From assembly GCA_965247995.1 (NCBI GenBank), contig OZ252041.1, forward strand, positions 558,001 through 622,000: a stretch of 64,000 nucleotides of DNA. The letters run 5' to 3'. Source of the DNA: JASLZO01 sp965247995. Lineage in GTDB: Bacteria > Chloroflexota > Dehalococcoidia > UBA6926. Shown in pieces: positions 50,929 through 61,023 of the stretch. Below the pieces are notes generated by a model. That model was not told the origin of the DNA. It saw only the letters and a list, made by a program, of their open reading frames with translations, and did not search any database. The first letter of the stretch is position 1. The number at the start of each line of letters is the position of its first letter. The translations under genes and the position numbers were made by a program.

Positions 50929-51934
50929 GACAATTCCGGCTCAGGATGTCCTCGACTTCATCCGGCGTGAAACCCGCCGAACGGAGCGTCAGGCCAACGG
51001 GGTCTTCCCGCTCCGCATACGGGTAGTCGGTTCCCACCGTCAACTGCGACACCCCCACCATGTCGGCGAGATACCGGATGGTCCGTCGGTCGAACACCAA
51101 CGTGTCGTAGTACAGCGTCCGCGCGTAGTCGAGTGGCGACTGCGGCAGCGCTTCGTGCAGCGGACTCTCGGGCGCTCCCGCCACAGGCGGCTCGCCGTTC
51201 CACGTTCGCGACCACGCATTCTGCATTCGCGGCAGGAGTGCGGAGAAAGTCCCACCCCCGTGGCTGAACCCCAACCGGAGGTTCGGTACCGCCTCGATCG
51301 TGCCAGCCGCGATCATCGAGCCGATGGTCAAACCGGTCTCGGTCGGGAACCCAACCGCGTTCACCGCCACGTCAGGTCCCTGGACCCGCTCCGGCATCGT
51401 CGGATGCAGCGCGTGCACGAACACCGAGAGGTCCAACCTCTCGGCCTCCTGGAAGAAGGCCAAGAACCGCGTCTCCGCCAGCGACAGTCCAATGATGTTC
51501 GTGCCGATCTCGACCCCGCGTAACCCGCGCGCTTTGACCTCGGCGAGCTCACGGGTGGCTCCGTCGGGGTCCTGCAATGGCACTATCCCCAGACCGTGAA
51601 ATCGGCCCGGCGAGTAGTGGACCATCTCTGCGATGAACTCGTTCAGATACCGGGCAATCTCGAGTCCATCCCTCGAAGTGAACCAATAAGACAGCAACTG
51701 CGGCATCGGCGAGATGACCTGCACGTCAACGCCCTCGCGGTCCATATCGTCGAGCCGCACTTGAGCGTCCCAGTTCTGGTTCGTGACCGTCCGGAAATTC
51801 GAGCCATTGATCATCACGCGCGCACGGCCAGGCTCGAAGTGCTCCATCACCGGCCACTCGCGTGCGCTGGCCCTCGTCCCCGGGTCGTCAAAACGCTCCG
51901 GCACTACATGGCAATGCATGTCGATAACGATCAT
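50903..51934 (-). CDS. Amidohydrolase, ACMSD-like (amidohydrolase 2) family
   Basis: 343 residues. The metal motif HCHVVP (H7, H9) is at the N-terminus; FVHALHP, FSHGGGTFSALLPR and GTDYPYAERE supply further ligands and the catalytic Asp. The whole resembles 2-amino-3-carboxymuconate semialdehyde decarboxylase-like TIM-barrel decarboxylases and hydrolases. The substrate is unknown. It lies 32 bases downstream of the pntB end on the same strand. Confidence 0.88.
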   Translation of the reverse strand: MIVIDMHCHVVPERFDDPGTRASAREWPVMEHFEPGRARVMINGSNFRTVTNQNWDAQVRLDDMDREGVDVQVISPMPQLLSYWFTSRDGLEIARYLNEFIAEMVHYSPGRFHGLGIVPLQDPDGATRELAEVKARGLRGVEIGTNIIGLSLAETRFLAFFQEAERLDLSVFVHALHPTMPERVQGPDVAVNAVGFPTETGLTIGSMIAAGTIEAVPNLRLGFSHGGGTFSALLPRMQNAWSRTWNGEPPVAGAPESPLHEALPQSPLDYARTLYYDTLVFDRRTIRYLADMVGVSQLTVGTDYPYAEREDPVGLTLRSAGFTPDEVEDILSRNCLRFLGLSE

Positions 51935-51966
51935 ATCAGCGTCCCACGGCCGCGCGATCGCGCGGG

Positions 51967-53373
51967 CTAGATCTCCGACACGGCGTTGATAAGCTTCCCG
52001 ACTCCCGCTTTGGCATCGTCGAACAGCATCGTCGTGTTGTCCCGGTAGAACAGCTCGTTGTCGATCCCCGCGAACCCAGGACTCAGGCTTCGTTTCAACA
52101 CCACCACCTGCCGCGCACGGTCCACGTTCAGGATCGGCATGCCGTAGATCGGGCTGTCCGTCGCGCTCCGCGCCGCCGGGTTTGTCACGTCGTTCGCCCC
52201 GATGACAACGGCCACATCGGTCCGCTCGAAGTCCTCGTTGATGTCGTCGAGGTCGAACAGCTTGTCGTACGGCACGTCTGCTTCAGCCAACAACACGTTC
52301 ATGTGGCCCGGCATCCGACCAGCAACCGGGTGGATGGCGTATCGCACATCCACGCCACGGGCCTCAAGCAGGTTCGCCAACTCGCGTACCTGGTGTTGGG
52401 CCTGCGCGACCGCTAGCCCGTACCCTGGCACCACGATCACAGACTGCGCGTAGGCCAGCATGATCGCCACGTCTTCTGGATCCCCATCACGGACGTCCGA
52501 CCGACTCCGGATCGCCCCACCACCGGATCCACCACCAGCCTGAGCGCCGAACGAGCCGAACACGACATTCGCCAGCGACCGGTGCATCGCACGCGTCATG
52601 ATCTGCGTCAGAATCAACCCAGCCGCTCCTACGAGCGCCCCACCGATGACCAAGATCATGTTGCTCAGCACGAACCCTGCCGCCGCCGCCGCAAGTCCTG
52701 AGTACGAGTTCAGCAACGAGATCACGACGGGCATGTCGGCCCCGCCGATTGGGATGACCAGGAGCACGCCCAGCAGAGCGCACATCGCAACCAACGCCAG
52801 GAATGGGACCAGTTCCGGGCCCATTGCAATCAGGTAAACGCTCGTACTGACGATCGCAATGAACAACACGGCACTGAACGTCTTCTGCAGCGGGTAGGTG
52901 ACCGCCCGTGTCGCGATGACCTCCTGGAGCTTCCCAAACGCGACGAAGCTCCCGGTCAACGTCACGAGACCAATCAGCGTCCCAAGCATGATCGTTACCG
53001 ACGTGGCCATCTGGATGTCCAGCGATGAATCCTCGCTGAAACGGACGAACTCGCTGATTGCGATCAGCGCCGACGCGCCCCCGCCGAACCCGTTGAAGAG
53101 CGCAACCATCTGAGGCATCGCGGTCATCTTCACGGTCCGCGCGAATACTGCCCCGATGATCGCCCCCACCACCACGCCAGCGGCGATCGTGCGGAAATCG
53201 AGGATCGCGCGGTCAAACAGCGTGACGAACACCGCGGACAGCAGGCCGACCGACGCCAGTAGGTTGCCCCGTCGCGCCGTTGCCGGCGATCCCATCAGCT
53301 TGAGCCCAACGATGAGCAATGCCGCCGACGCCAGGTACGACGAGGTAATAATCAGCGGGTAGTCGAGCACCAT
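51967..53373 (-). CDS. pntB: NAD(P) transhydrogenase subunit beta
   Basis: 468 residues. The first 270 residues contain about eight or nine transmembrane helices, and the C-terminal NADP-binding domain III starts near residue 290 with VIVVPGYGLAVAQAQHQV and continues with HPVAGRMPGHMNVLLAEADVPYD in two pieces. With PntA it couples the proton gradient to NADPH formation from NADH. It follows pntA2 directly. Confidence 0.96.
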   Translation of the reverse strand: MVLDYPLIITSSYLASAALLIVGLKLMGSPATARRGNLLASVGLLSAVFVTLFDRAILDFRTIAAGVVVGAIIGAVFARTVKMTAMPQMVALFNGFGGGASALIAISEFVRFSEDSSLDIQMATSVTIMLGTLIGLVTLTGSFVAFGKLQEVIATRAVTYPLQKTFSAVLFIAIVSTSVYLIAMGPELVPFLALVAMCALLGVLLVIPIGGADMPVVISLLNSYSGLAAAAAGFVLSNMILVIGGALVGAAGLILTQIMTRAMHRSLANVVFGSFGAQAGGGSGGGAIRSRSDVRDGDPEDVAIMLAYAQSVIVVPGYGLAVAQAQHQVRELANLLEARGVDVRYAIHPVAGRMPGHMNVLLAEADVPYDKLFDLDDINEDFERTDVAVVIGANDVTNPAARSATDSPIYGMPILNVDRARQVVVLKRSLSPGFAGIDNELFYRDNTTMLFDDAKAGVGKLINAVSEI

Positions 53374-53374
53374 C

Positions 53375-53674
53375 TCAGTCCGACGCGTCCGGCCGCCGCC
53401 GGAACATCTGAAGCATGCGGTCCGTCACCATCAAACCGCCCACCACGTTGATCGTGCCGAGGACAACGGCCAAGAAACCGAGCACCGCGCCAATGGTCCC
53501 TCCGGCCTGCCCCGCGATCAGCAACGCCCCGATTAGGGTGATACCGGAAATCGCGTTCGCGCCGGACATCAAGGGCGTGTGCAGCATCGGCGGCACCTTC
53601 GTGATCACTTCGAAACCCACGAACGCCGCTAGCACGAACACATAGAACGCTACGAGGAGGCTCGCTTCGAACAT
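53375..53674 (-). CDS. pntA2: NAD(P) transhydrogenase subunit alpha, membrane part
   Basis: 99 residues with three transmembrane helices, including FVGFEVITKVPPMLHTPLMSG and ANAISGITLIGALL, the hallmark of the split alpha subunit C-terminal domain. It lies between pntA1 (3 bases) and pntB (1 base), so all three are one operon. Confidence 0.95.
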   Translation of the reverse strand: MFEASLLVAFYVFVLAAFVGFEVITKVPPMLHTPLMSGANAISGITLIGALLIAGQAGGTIGAVLGFLAVVLGTINVVGGLMVTDRMLQMFRRRPDASD

Positions 53675-53677
53675 CGC

Positions 53678-54811
53678 CTAACCCATCGCCGCCAGCGTCG
53701 CTTCGTGTACGACCCGGCCGTCGTACGTGATGCACGAGTCCTTCGTGATCGCGTCGTCGAAGTCCAACGCCACCTCGCCGTCCCGGACCAGGTGCTCGAA
53801 GAAGCTGAGGATATTCCGCGCGTACATCTGGCTCGCGTGTACCGGCATCTCGCTTGGCAGGTTCGTGGAACCCAGGATGCTCACACCGTTGTTGGACCGC
53901 ACCGCCTCGTCCGCCCGCGTCAGCGCGCAGTTCCCGCCGGTTTCCGCCGCGAGGTCGACGATCACCGAGCCCGGCTTCATGTCGTTCACCATCGCCTCGG
54001 TCACGAGCAACGGCGCGGCGCGGCCCGGGATTAACGCCGTCGTGATCACGAAATCGGCGTCCCGGACGTGCCGGTGGATCATGTCTTGCTCGCGCCGCTG
54101 GTGGTCCTCGGACAGCTCTTTCGCGTAGCCACCCGCGTCCTGCGCCTCCTCTAACACCATCTCGTCCTCGATGAAGGTCGCACCCAGACTCTCGACCTGC
54201 TCCTTGACCGCAGGCCGGACATCGAACGCCTCGACCACCGCTCCCAGCCGGCGCGCCGTCGCGATCGCCTGTAGCCCCGCGACCCCCGCGCCCAGAATTA
54301 GACCCTTCGCAGGTGGCATGGTGCCCGCCGCCGTCATCATCAGCGGAAAGTGTCTCCCAAGCGTGTCCGCGGCCACGATCGCCGCTTTGTAGCCAGCCAC
54401 GGAGCTCTGTGACGTCAGCACGTCCATCTTCTGCGCCCGCGCGATCCGCGGGATGGCGTCCATGCTGAACGCGGTCACATCACGCTCGGCCAGCATCGCC
54501 ATCGCGTCCGCGTTCGTCAGCGGTTGCAACACCGCCACGATCGTGGAACCGGACTTCAACAGCGCGGTCTCGTCCTCGGTCGGGCGCTGTACCTTCACGA
54601 CGAAATCGGCGTTCCCGTACAGTTCGTTCCGGTCGGACGCGATAGCCGCCCCAGCTTCCCGATAGTCCTCGTCCCGGTAGAAGGCTGCCGCACCCGCGTC
54701 GTGCTCGACGACGACCTCGGCGCCCAACCGGACGTAGCGCTGCACCAGCTCCGGTACCAACGCGACGCGCCGTTCGCCTTGTTCGATTTCACGTGGGACG
54801 CCAACCTTCAT
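53678..54811 (-). CDS. pntA1: NAD(P) transhydrogenase subunit alpha, NAD-binding part
   Basis: 377 residues, soluble. The N-terminus KVGVPREIEQGERRVALVPE and the nucleotide-binding segment GLILGAGVAGLQAIATARRLGA (in domain I) are those of PntAA. It carries no membrane part, which is supplied by pntA2. This three-subunit split form occurs in many Gram-positives and Chloroflexota. It starts the operon pntA1-pntA2-pntB. Confidence 0.96.
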   Translation of the reverse strand: MKVGVPREIEQGERRVALVPELVQRYVRLGAEVVVEHDAGAAAFYRDEDYREAGAAIASDRNELYGNADFVVKVQRPTEDETALLKSGSTIVAVLQPLTNADAMAMLAERDVTAFSMDAIPRIARAQKMDVLTSQSSVAGYKAAIVAADTLGRHFPLMMTAAGTMPPAKGLILGAGVAGLQAIATARRLGAVVEAFDVRPAVKEQVESLGATFIEDEMVLEEAQDAGGYAKELSEDHQRREQDMIHRHVRDADFVITTALIPGRAAPLLVTEAMVNDMKPGSVIVDLAAETGGNCALTRADEAVRSNNGVSILGSTNLPSEMPVHASQMYARNILSFFEHLVRDGEVALDFDDAITKDSCITYDGRVVHEATLAAMG

Positions 54812-54865
54812 GGCGCTCCCATCCTAACCATCTACAGCCGCGCGGCGCCAGTTGCCGACAGCCTG

Positions 54866-56011
54866 CTAGTGCGTGTGGCTGTGCAGCCCCGCCTGCTCCC
54901 CCATAACACTCAGCGAAGCGGTGATCTCGTCATGCCAGTTCGGCTGCCGCTCCGCCCACCCACGAACCAGCCCAAACGGGCCCGCCAACATCATCGACCC
55001 GTGTGGCGTCGCGAAGTACGGCCCGAGCTCGGACCCCGCAAGCATCCCGCGCATCGGGCCAATGACCGACACGAACCCGGGATCGGCGCCGCCAGACTCG
55101 ATCACGATCGCACCGTGTCCCTGCCCGCTCCATACCTCGTCGTCATCCAGGTCCCCGCGCACGAGCCTGCGCAGGTGGTCCTCCAAACGCTCGCGGCCCA
55201 CAACGTGCGTGTGGTGCTCATAAATCCCCATGATCGTGGAGTCCTCCATGGAGAACCCGAGCGTATGCTCGTTTCCAAGGTTCGCGACCACCTTCCGCGG
55301 TTCCGACGCCACCCGCGGGTCTTCCAACGACCCAAGCACCGCCGCCTGTGCCGTATCCATCATCAGCACCGGTTTCCCGGGGTCGTCCCGCTCCGCGACC
55401 TCGATCACAGCGTGCATCCGCGTCAGGTAATCCGGGACCTCGTCCGCCAGATACGCAAACGCCACCGGACTCCGCATCCCGCCGAGTACCTGCTGCTTCA
55501 AATGGTCGAACCGGAACTTCCGGTCGCTGTATCCAGGCGGCGCGTTCCCATGGTCGAAGACGGCGACCGCTAATGCATCCCACGACCCCTCGACGTCGAA
55601 CGCAGCCAATGATCGGCGGACCATCCCCAGGTCCAAGTCCTTGAGCTCGACAGCGACCGCGTTCCCCACTCCCTTGGCCTCGTCCTCGGACACGATTTCG
55701 ACGCCCATCCCCCGCACCTCCGCGAGGTCGTCATCGAACGTCGCTGCGGCGGACGGTGTCGCGAACACGGCCAACCCCTGCTGCACGTGTTCGTGGACAG
55801 CCCCTGTCACCGGCCCACCCCCCATGTTCACGCCGGTAAGCACGACCGGCCGCCCCTGCGTCGTCGCCGCCCGAACGCGGTTGCGCGCGATCACCGTCGG
55901 AGAGGGCATCACCATCTGTACCGAGTTCTCGATCGCACCGGCCGAATCGAACAACAGGACATCCTGCGTTCCTGTGCCCACGTCGATCGCCAAAATCCGC
56001 ATGTCCACCAT
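54866..56011 (-). CDS. DUF1786 protein (ASKHA-like fold)
   Basis: 381 residues from ATG 56011; ATG 56002 is also good. It opens with RILAIDVGTGTQDVLLFD, the phosphate-binding loop of the actin/hexokinase/Hsp70 fold, and has the DUF1786 landmarks TGVNMGGGPVTGAVHEHV, FDHGNAPPGYSDRKFRFD and ANLGNEHTLGFS. Such proteins have been labelled as related to pyruvate formate-lyase activating enzyme, but no radical-SAM motif is present. Function unknown. It is divergent from the molybdopterin hydroxylase gene with only about 80 bases between. Confidence 0.85.
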   Translation of the reverse strand: MVDMRILAIDVGTGTQDVLLFDSAGAIENSVQMVMPSPTVIARNRVRAATTQGRPVVLTGVNMGGGPVTGAVHEHVQQGLAVFATPSAAATFDDDLAEVRGMGVEIVSEDEAKGVGNAVAVELKDLDLGMVRRSLAAFDVEGSWDALAVAVFDHGNAPPGYSDRKFRFDHLKQQVLGGMRSPVAFAYLADEVPDYLTRMHAVIEVAERDDPGKPVLMMDTAQAAVLGSLEDPRVASEPRKVVANLGNEHTLGFSMEDSTIMGIYEHHTHVVGRERLEDHLRRLVRGDLDDDEVWSGQGHGAIVIESGGADPGFVSVIGPMRGMLAGSELGPYFATPHGSMMLAGPFGLVRGWAERQPNWHDEITASLSVMGEQAGLHSHTH

Positions 56012-56090
56012 TGTGCCCCAGTACGGCGTCCCGCGCCGAACCCTACAATCGATGAGCAATCCAACGACGATTCGAACCCTGGAGGGATCG

Positions 56091-58328
56091 ATGGAAGCTG
56101 CGACGGAGTACCGCGTCATCGGCACGAGCGTCCCACGGGCTGAAGGCCCGGAAAAAGTGACCGGACGCGGCAAGTACAGCGTTGACGTCGCTCTACCGGG
56201 CATGCTGTGGGCCCGCATCCTTCGGAGCCCGTTTCCCCACGCACGCATCGTGTCCATCGACACCTCACGCGCCCTCGCGCTGCCAGGCGTCCACGCGGTC
56301 CTCACCGGCGAGGAGGTGCGCGGAATCCGCACAGGGAAGCGTCTCCTAGACGAACCACTCCTCGTCTGGGACCGCGCGCTGTTCATCGGCGACAAGGTCG
56401 CCGCGGTTGCCGCCGACGACGAGGAGACCGCCCGCGAAGCCGCCGATCTCATCGAGGTCGAATACGAGGAGTTGGACGCCGTCGTGACCATGAGGGAAGC
56501 CCGGGACACCGACGCCCCCGTCCTCCATCCAGACTTCAACGACTACACTGGCGCTCCCCGCCAACTCGACCCAGTCACCAACGTCTTCGCGCATGAGCAA
56601 TGGACCAAGGGCGACATCGCCCAGGGTTTCGCCGAAGCGGATGTCATCGTGGAGCGCGTGTATCGGACCCAGCGCACCCACCAGGCCTACTTGGAGCCGC
56701 ACAACACTGTCGTCGACATCGACGCCGAGGGCCAGGTCCACGTCTGGCTCGGCACGAAGTCCCCGTTCCAAAACCGCAATACCATCGCCGACGCCGCTGG
56801 CATCCCGCACGAACGCGTGACCATCGAGTACGCGCATGTGGGGGGCGACTTCGGCGGGAAGGGCGACGCTACGGGCGTCTCCATCTGTTACGAGCTGGCC
56901 AAGGCCACCGGACGTCCCGTCAAGCTGGCGTTGGACTACGCGGAAGAGCTCATGGCCATGAACCCGCGCCATGAATCCGAGATGCGGGTCAAGATCGGTG
57001 TCATGCGGGACGGTCGGCTCATCGCATGGGAATCGGAAGTCAACTTCAATAGCGGCGCGTACGGCGCATACAAGCCCGGCCCGAACGTCAACCTCATCGG
57101 TGCGAGGGAGATCGCCGGCCCGTACAAGATCCCGCATGTCCGCATCGATTCCTACCAGGTGTACACAAACACCGTGCCATGCGGCTTCCACCGCGCGCCT
57201 GGCGAGTTCCAGGGGATTTTCGCTGGCGAGTCCCATATGGATGTCGTTGCCGCCGAGTTGGGTCTCGATCCATTGGACATCCGGTTGATCAACGTCATCC
57301 ACGACGACGATCCGCTGCCGACCGGAACGGTCTACCAAGACGTGATGCTGGAGCAGGTTACGCGCGCGGCCGCCGAGGCCTCCGGTCTAGGAGGTCCCAC
57401 CCCGCCCGGAGTCGGCCGCGGCATCGCCGTCGGACACCGCTCCCAGGGCGCAGGCGAGTCCCACGTCGCGATCACCATCGACTTCGATGGTTCGGTCACC
57501 GCCAATACCTCGATATTCGAGTCCGGAAACGGCACCTACACCCTGCTCAGCCAGGTGGTCGCCGAGGAGCTCGGCATCGAGGCGACGGACGTCCGCGTCG
57601 TTCCATGGACCACCGACCACGTCCAGACCGACATGGGAGTCGGTGGAAGCCGCGTCAGCTTCGCCATCACCCACGGCGGCCGCGCAGCAGCGCGACTCGC
57701 TAAAGACCAACTCGGCCAACTGTCCGCCGAGCTCATGGGCTGGTCGGAAGAGCACCTCTCCTTCCACGACGGCGAAGTCGTCAACGCCCAGTCCGGTGAT
57801 CGGATCTCGTTCCAGGACATCGTCACCCGAAGCGGGGAACAACTCGCGGTCCGCGCTGACCAGGCTGAAACGAACCCGAATCCGTATACCTCGTTCGTCG
57901 CTCAGGTGGCCGAGGTCACCGTCGAGCCCGAGACCGGCGAAATTGTCATCTCCAAGCTCACCGCAGTCCATGACACTGGCAAGGTCCTCAATCCCGTGGG
58001 GTTCCATGGGCAGGTCGAGGGCGGCATCGTCCAGGCGATAGGTCAGTCGGTGATGGAAGACATCATCGTCGACGAAGGCGGCCGTGTGACAAATCCCTCT
58101 TTCGCCGACTTCAAAATCCCGACCGTCCGCGATATCCCGGAGCTCAACACCGTTCTGGTCGAGCAGGACGTCGGGCGCGGTGACTACAAGATCAAAGGCG
58201 TCGGCGAGCACTCCAACATCACCACAGCACCCGCAATCGCCAACGCGATCGCCGCAGCTACCGGTGTGCGCCTTTACGAGCTCCCACTGACGTCCGAGAA
58301 ACTATGGGGCGCACTGAAAGACAACTGA
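56091..58328 (+). CDS. Xanthine dehydrogenase-family molybdopterin-binding subunit
   Basis: 745 residues from ATG 56091, preceded by GGAGGG. The aldehyde oxidase/xanthine dehydrogenase a/b hammerhead domain is at about 15-130, and the Mo-binding domain follows with GGDFGGKGDATG, CGFHRAPGEFQG, GVGGSRVSFAI and the catalytic Glu in KGVGEHSNITTAPA. The CoxL-specific loop is absent, so CO oxidation is unlikely. The partner FAD and 2Fe-2S subunits normally adjacent are missing. Confidence 0.92.
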   Translation: MEAATEYRVIGTSVPRAEGPEKVTGRGKYSVDVALPGMLWARILRSPFPHARIVSIDTSRALALPGVHAVLTGEEVRGIRTGKRLLDEPLLVWDRALFIGDKVAAVAADDEETAREAADLIEVEYEELDAVVTMREARDTDAPVLHPDFNDYTGAPRQLDPVTNVFAHEQWTKGDIAQGFAEADVIVERVYRTQRTHQAYLEPHNTVVDIDAEGQVHVWLGTKSPFQNRNTIADAAGIPHERVTIEYAHVGGDFGGKGDATGVSICYELAKATGRPVKLALDYAEELMAMNPRHESEMRVKIGVMRDGRLIAWESEVNFNSGAYGAYKPGPNVNLIGAREIAGPYKIPHVRIDSYQVYTNTVPCGFHRAPGEFQGIFAGESHMDVVAAELGLDPLDIRLINVIHDDDPLPTGTVYQDVMLEQVTRAAAEASGLGGPTPPGVGRGIAVGHRSQGAGESHVAITIDFDGSVTANTSIFESGNGTYTLLSQVVAEELGIEATDVRVVPWTTDHVQTDMGVGGSRVSFAITHGGRAAARLAKDQLGQLSAELMGWSEEHLSFHDGEVVNAQSGDRISFQDIVTRSGEQLAVRADQAETNPNPYTSFVAQVAEVTVEPETGEIVISKLTAVHDTGKVLNPVGFHGQVEGGIVQAIGQSVMEDIIVDEGGRVTNPSFADFKIPTVRDIPELNTVLVEQDVGRGDYKIKGVGEHSNITTAPAIANAIAAATGVRLYELPLTSEKLWGALKDN

Positions 58329-58381
58329 CCCGATCGCAACCCCAGGATGCTTATGAGTCCCGGAACGGGACAGGACCGGAG

Positions 58382-60790
58382 TCAGCGAAGGGCTCCGGCT
58401 CCCTGTAACTCGCGCTCCTCGGCTTCGGATAGTTCCAGCACCGCGCGGAACACATGGGAGTTGTGCTGACCCTTCTGCGGTGATGGGAGGTCCGGTCGGC
58501 TCGGCCCGCCGCTGAGGTGGACATTCGCTCCCGCGTGGGCGATGACCCCGCCGGCATCTTCACCGTGGTCGACGTCGACGATCTCCCCGCGGGCCCGGAG
58601 GTGCGGGTCGTGATAGAGGTCCTCAGCCGTTGCCAGGGCGCCGGCCGGTACTCCAGCGTTCTGCAGTGCCGTTTCGACGTCGTGGCGGTCCCGTGATTCG
58701 GTCCACGCGTTGATGTGCGCGTCCAGTTCCACCTTGTTAGCCCGCCGACCGTCCAGCGTCGAGAACCTCGCGTCCTCCGTCCAACTCGGCGAACCCGTCG
58801 TCTCGACAAACGACGCCCACTGGCCCTCCGTCTCGACCGCAATCGCCACCCATGCGTCCTCTCCGGCGCAGCGGTAGACGTCGTGTGGCGCGTGAGTCCA
58901 GCTCGAGTTGCCTCGCGACGTCTGAGGACGCCCGTTCGACGTCGCGTCCATGTACGTCACGCCCAACAGGTGTGCCAGCGCTTCGAACTGCGCGAGCTCG
59001 ATGAACTGGCCCCGGCCTGTCTCGTTCCGGTACTCCAGTGCCGTCAGACAGGCAACCGACGACCAGATCGCAGCCACGAAATCTGGGAACGCGTACTTCA
59101 CCCGCACGTCCAACGGCGATTCTGGGTGCCCCCATAGGTTCAATAACCCTGTCGTCCCGATGATCTGCTGCCCGTACGCGTAGTAGTCCTTCAGCGGGCC
59201 GGACCGGCCGAAACCTGGCATCGACACCATGATCACGTCCGGCTTCGCGCTGCTGAGCGCCGCGTAGTCCAGCTCAAGCCGGTCCATCACGTTCGGTCGA
59301 AAGTTCTCGACGACCAGGTCGCTCCGAGCAACCAGCCTCTTGATGATGCCCTTGCCCTCAGGCGTTCGCGTGTCGATTGTGGCGCTTAACTTCGCCCGGT
59401 TCAGCTCCTGAAACGTTGCTTGCCCGCCACCCCGGTTGTCCTCGAGATCGCCTGATTCAAGCTTGATCACTTCGGCGCCCAGGAAACCCAAGAACATCGT
59501 TCCGATCGGCCCGGCGAACGCTCGCGTGAAGTCCGCGACCCGGACCCCCGACAGCGCTCCCTCCCGCCCCTGGGACGGGTCTCGGCCTGCTGGCCCAGCC
59601 CGACGGACCCAACCTGGGCTACGGAGTTCCGCCAGCACCTCGTCTGTATGTTCCCCAGGAGAGGCTATCGGTCGGTCTACGGTCAGCGGCGTCACACTCA
59701 TCCGAAATGGAGGACCTGGCACGGTCCGGGCTCCCAGATCGTCAGATACCTCGTGGAAGAAACCTCGCTCGGCGTGGTGCGGGTGCGCCATCGCCTCTTC
59801 CGGCGTCAGAACCGGGACCGCTGGGACCCCCGCTTTCTGGCCCCGTTCGACGAAGTCATCCCGCTTCACCGTTGCCGCATACCGCTCGATGCGCTCGTTG
59901 ACCAGGACCCGGTTCGCGTCCTCGTTTCGGACAGCGCCCGGTTCGAACCGTGGATCGCCAAGGACCGTGTCTCCGATTACCTCCGTCGCCAATCGGCGGA
60001 AGTGATGGGGCATGAACGGCGCCAGGCTGATGAAGTCCCCATCGACGCATGCGAACAAATTCACCCCACCCGTTGCCCCGTGCCTCCCCTCGCGCCGGGT
60101 GACCCGTCCCAACGAGTACCGCGGAATGTAGTTCCCTTGGCAGTACAGGACCACCTCCTGGCGCGACACGTCCACGTGTTGCCCCGAGCCTGTGTCCCGT
60201 CGTCGTCGGATCGCCGCCAGCGCACCGAACACGGCGTGCAGGCACGCAATATTCGTGATCAGATCGTCCGGCGCCATGGCGGGCCGCTGCGCGTCGTCCC
60301 CATTCGCGTACATGATCCCACCGGTCGCCTGCGCGATCAGCTCGCCCCCCAGGCGCCCCGCCCGAGGACCCGTCTGGCCGAACGGAGTGACCGAGACGTA
60401 GATCAGTCCGGGGTTGATCGCGGAGAGATCAGGAAATCCGAGCCCGATCTCCCCCAATGCGCCGGGCTTCCCATCCTCGACCACCACATCGACGCCCGCG
60501 GCAAGTTCGCGGATGGTCTCTCGGTCTTGGCCCTCCCACAGGTCGAGCGTAACGCTTCGCTTCCCGCGGTTCCGGTCCATGAATACCAAACTGCGGTCCG
60601 ATCCGGCCGTGTCGCCGGCGAACGGAGGGATCCAGCGGCCCAGATCGCCGCCGGGCGCCTCGACCTTGATCACGTCCGCGCCCATGTCGGCGAACACGCG
60701 CCCGCACAACTGCCCAAGCGGACCGCTCAAGTCCAGAACGCGCAGGTGACCCAGCGGCCCTCCGTGCGTCTGCGAAGTCGAAGCCGTCAT
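58382..60790 (-). CDS. Fused tandem CaiB/BaiF (family III) CoA-transferase, copy 2
   Basis: 802 residues from ATG 60790. Like copy 1 (at 16638) it joins two family III units (about 14-395 and 410-802), beginning LRVLDLSGPLGQLCGRVFADMGADVIK in two pieces and LSGVRVADFTRAFAGPIGTMFL. Both halves keep an acid in the catalytic region (VSRQEVVLY and AQFEALAH), unlike copy 1. The halves share the GQHNSHVF/GEHTDEVL hinge ends. Substrates are unknown. It is convergent with the molybdopterin subunit. Confidence 0.92.
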   Translation of the reverse strand: MTASTSQTHGGPLGHLRVLDLSGPLGQLCGRVFADMGADVIKVEAPGGDLGRWIPPFAGDTAGSDRSLVFMDRNRGKRSVTLDLWEGQDRETIRELAAGVDVVVEDGKPGALGEIGLGFPDLSAINPGLIYVSVTPFGQTGPRAGRLGGELIAQATGGIMYANGDDAQRPAMAPDDLITNIACLHAVFGALAAIRRRRDTGSGQHVDVSRQEVVLYCQGNYIPRYSLGRVTRREGRHGATGGVNLFACVDGDFISLAPFMPHHFRRLATEVIGDTVLGDPRFEPGAVRNEDANRVLVNERIERYAATVKRDDFVERGQKAGVPAVPVLTPEEAMAHPHHAERGFFHEVSDDLGARTVPGPPFRMSVTPLTVDRPIASPGEHTDEVLAELRSPGWVRRAGPAGRDPSQGREGALSGVRVADFTRAFAGPIGTMFLGFLGAEVIKLESGDLEDNRGGGQATFQELNRAKLSATIDTRTPEGKGIIKRLVARSDLVVENFRPNVMDRLELDYAALSSAKPDVIMVSMPGFGRSGPLKDYYAYGQQIIGTTGLLNLWGHPESPLDVRVKYAFPDFVAAIWSSVACLTALEYRNETGRGQFIELAQFEALAHLLGVTYMDATSNGRPQTSRGNSSWTHAPHDVYRCAGEDAWVAIAVETEGQWASFVETTGSPSWTEDARFSTLDGRRANKVELDAHINAWTESRDRHDVETALQNAGVPAGALATAEDLYHDPHLRARGEIVDVDHGEDAGGVIAHAGANVHLSGGPSRPDLPSPQKGQHNSHVFRAVLELSEAEERELQGAGALR

Positions 60791-60900
60791 TGCTCCACTC
60801 CAAACGCAGCAATTGGGCGCTGCAATCTAATGTCGGCGACCCGCGCGAGTCCATGATCGAAACAAATTGCCGACTCGGCTCCGCATCGACGCGCACATAA

Positions 60901-60936
60901 CCCTATCACCACCGGTGCTCCTCGGTGGTGATAGGG
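60901..60936 (-). terminator. Strong hairpin downstream of the coiled-coil gene
   Basis: CCCTATCACCACCG pairs perfectly with CGGTGGTGATAGGG (14 bp) around an 8-base loop, 87 bases after the stop of the minus-strand gene at 61024. On that strand it is followed by TTATGTG, a weak T tract. Confidence 0.55.
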
Positions 60937-61023
60937 AGCTACCAAGCGCTCAGGCGTACCTGAGCCGAACCCCAGCCATGCGCCGTCCACACGCCGCGGG
61001 GAGGTTCCGACCCAGAGACGCGG

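Noticed and set aside
55641..56090. 150-codon N-terminal extension of the molybdopterin subunit
   Set aside because: It overlaps the DUF1786 gene on the other strand, and the hammerhead domain begins right after ATG 56091 with a GGAGGG site.
58357..58371. Short hairpin GTCCCG-GAA-CGGGAC between convergent genes
   Set aside because: Only 6 bp and no T tract; too weak to call a terminator.
59648..60856. Plus-strand open frame of 402 codons
   Set aside because: It is antisense to the second fused CoA-transferase, which has intact motifs in both halves.
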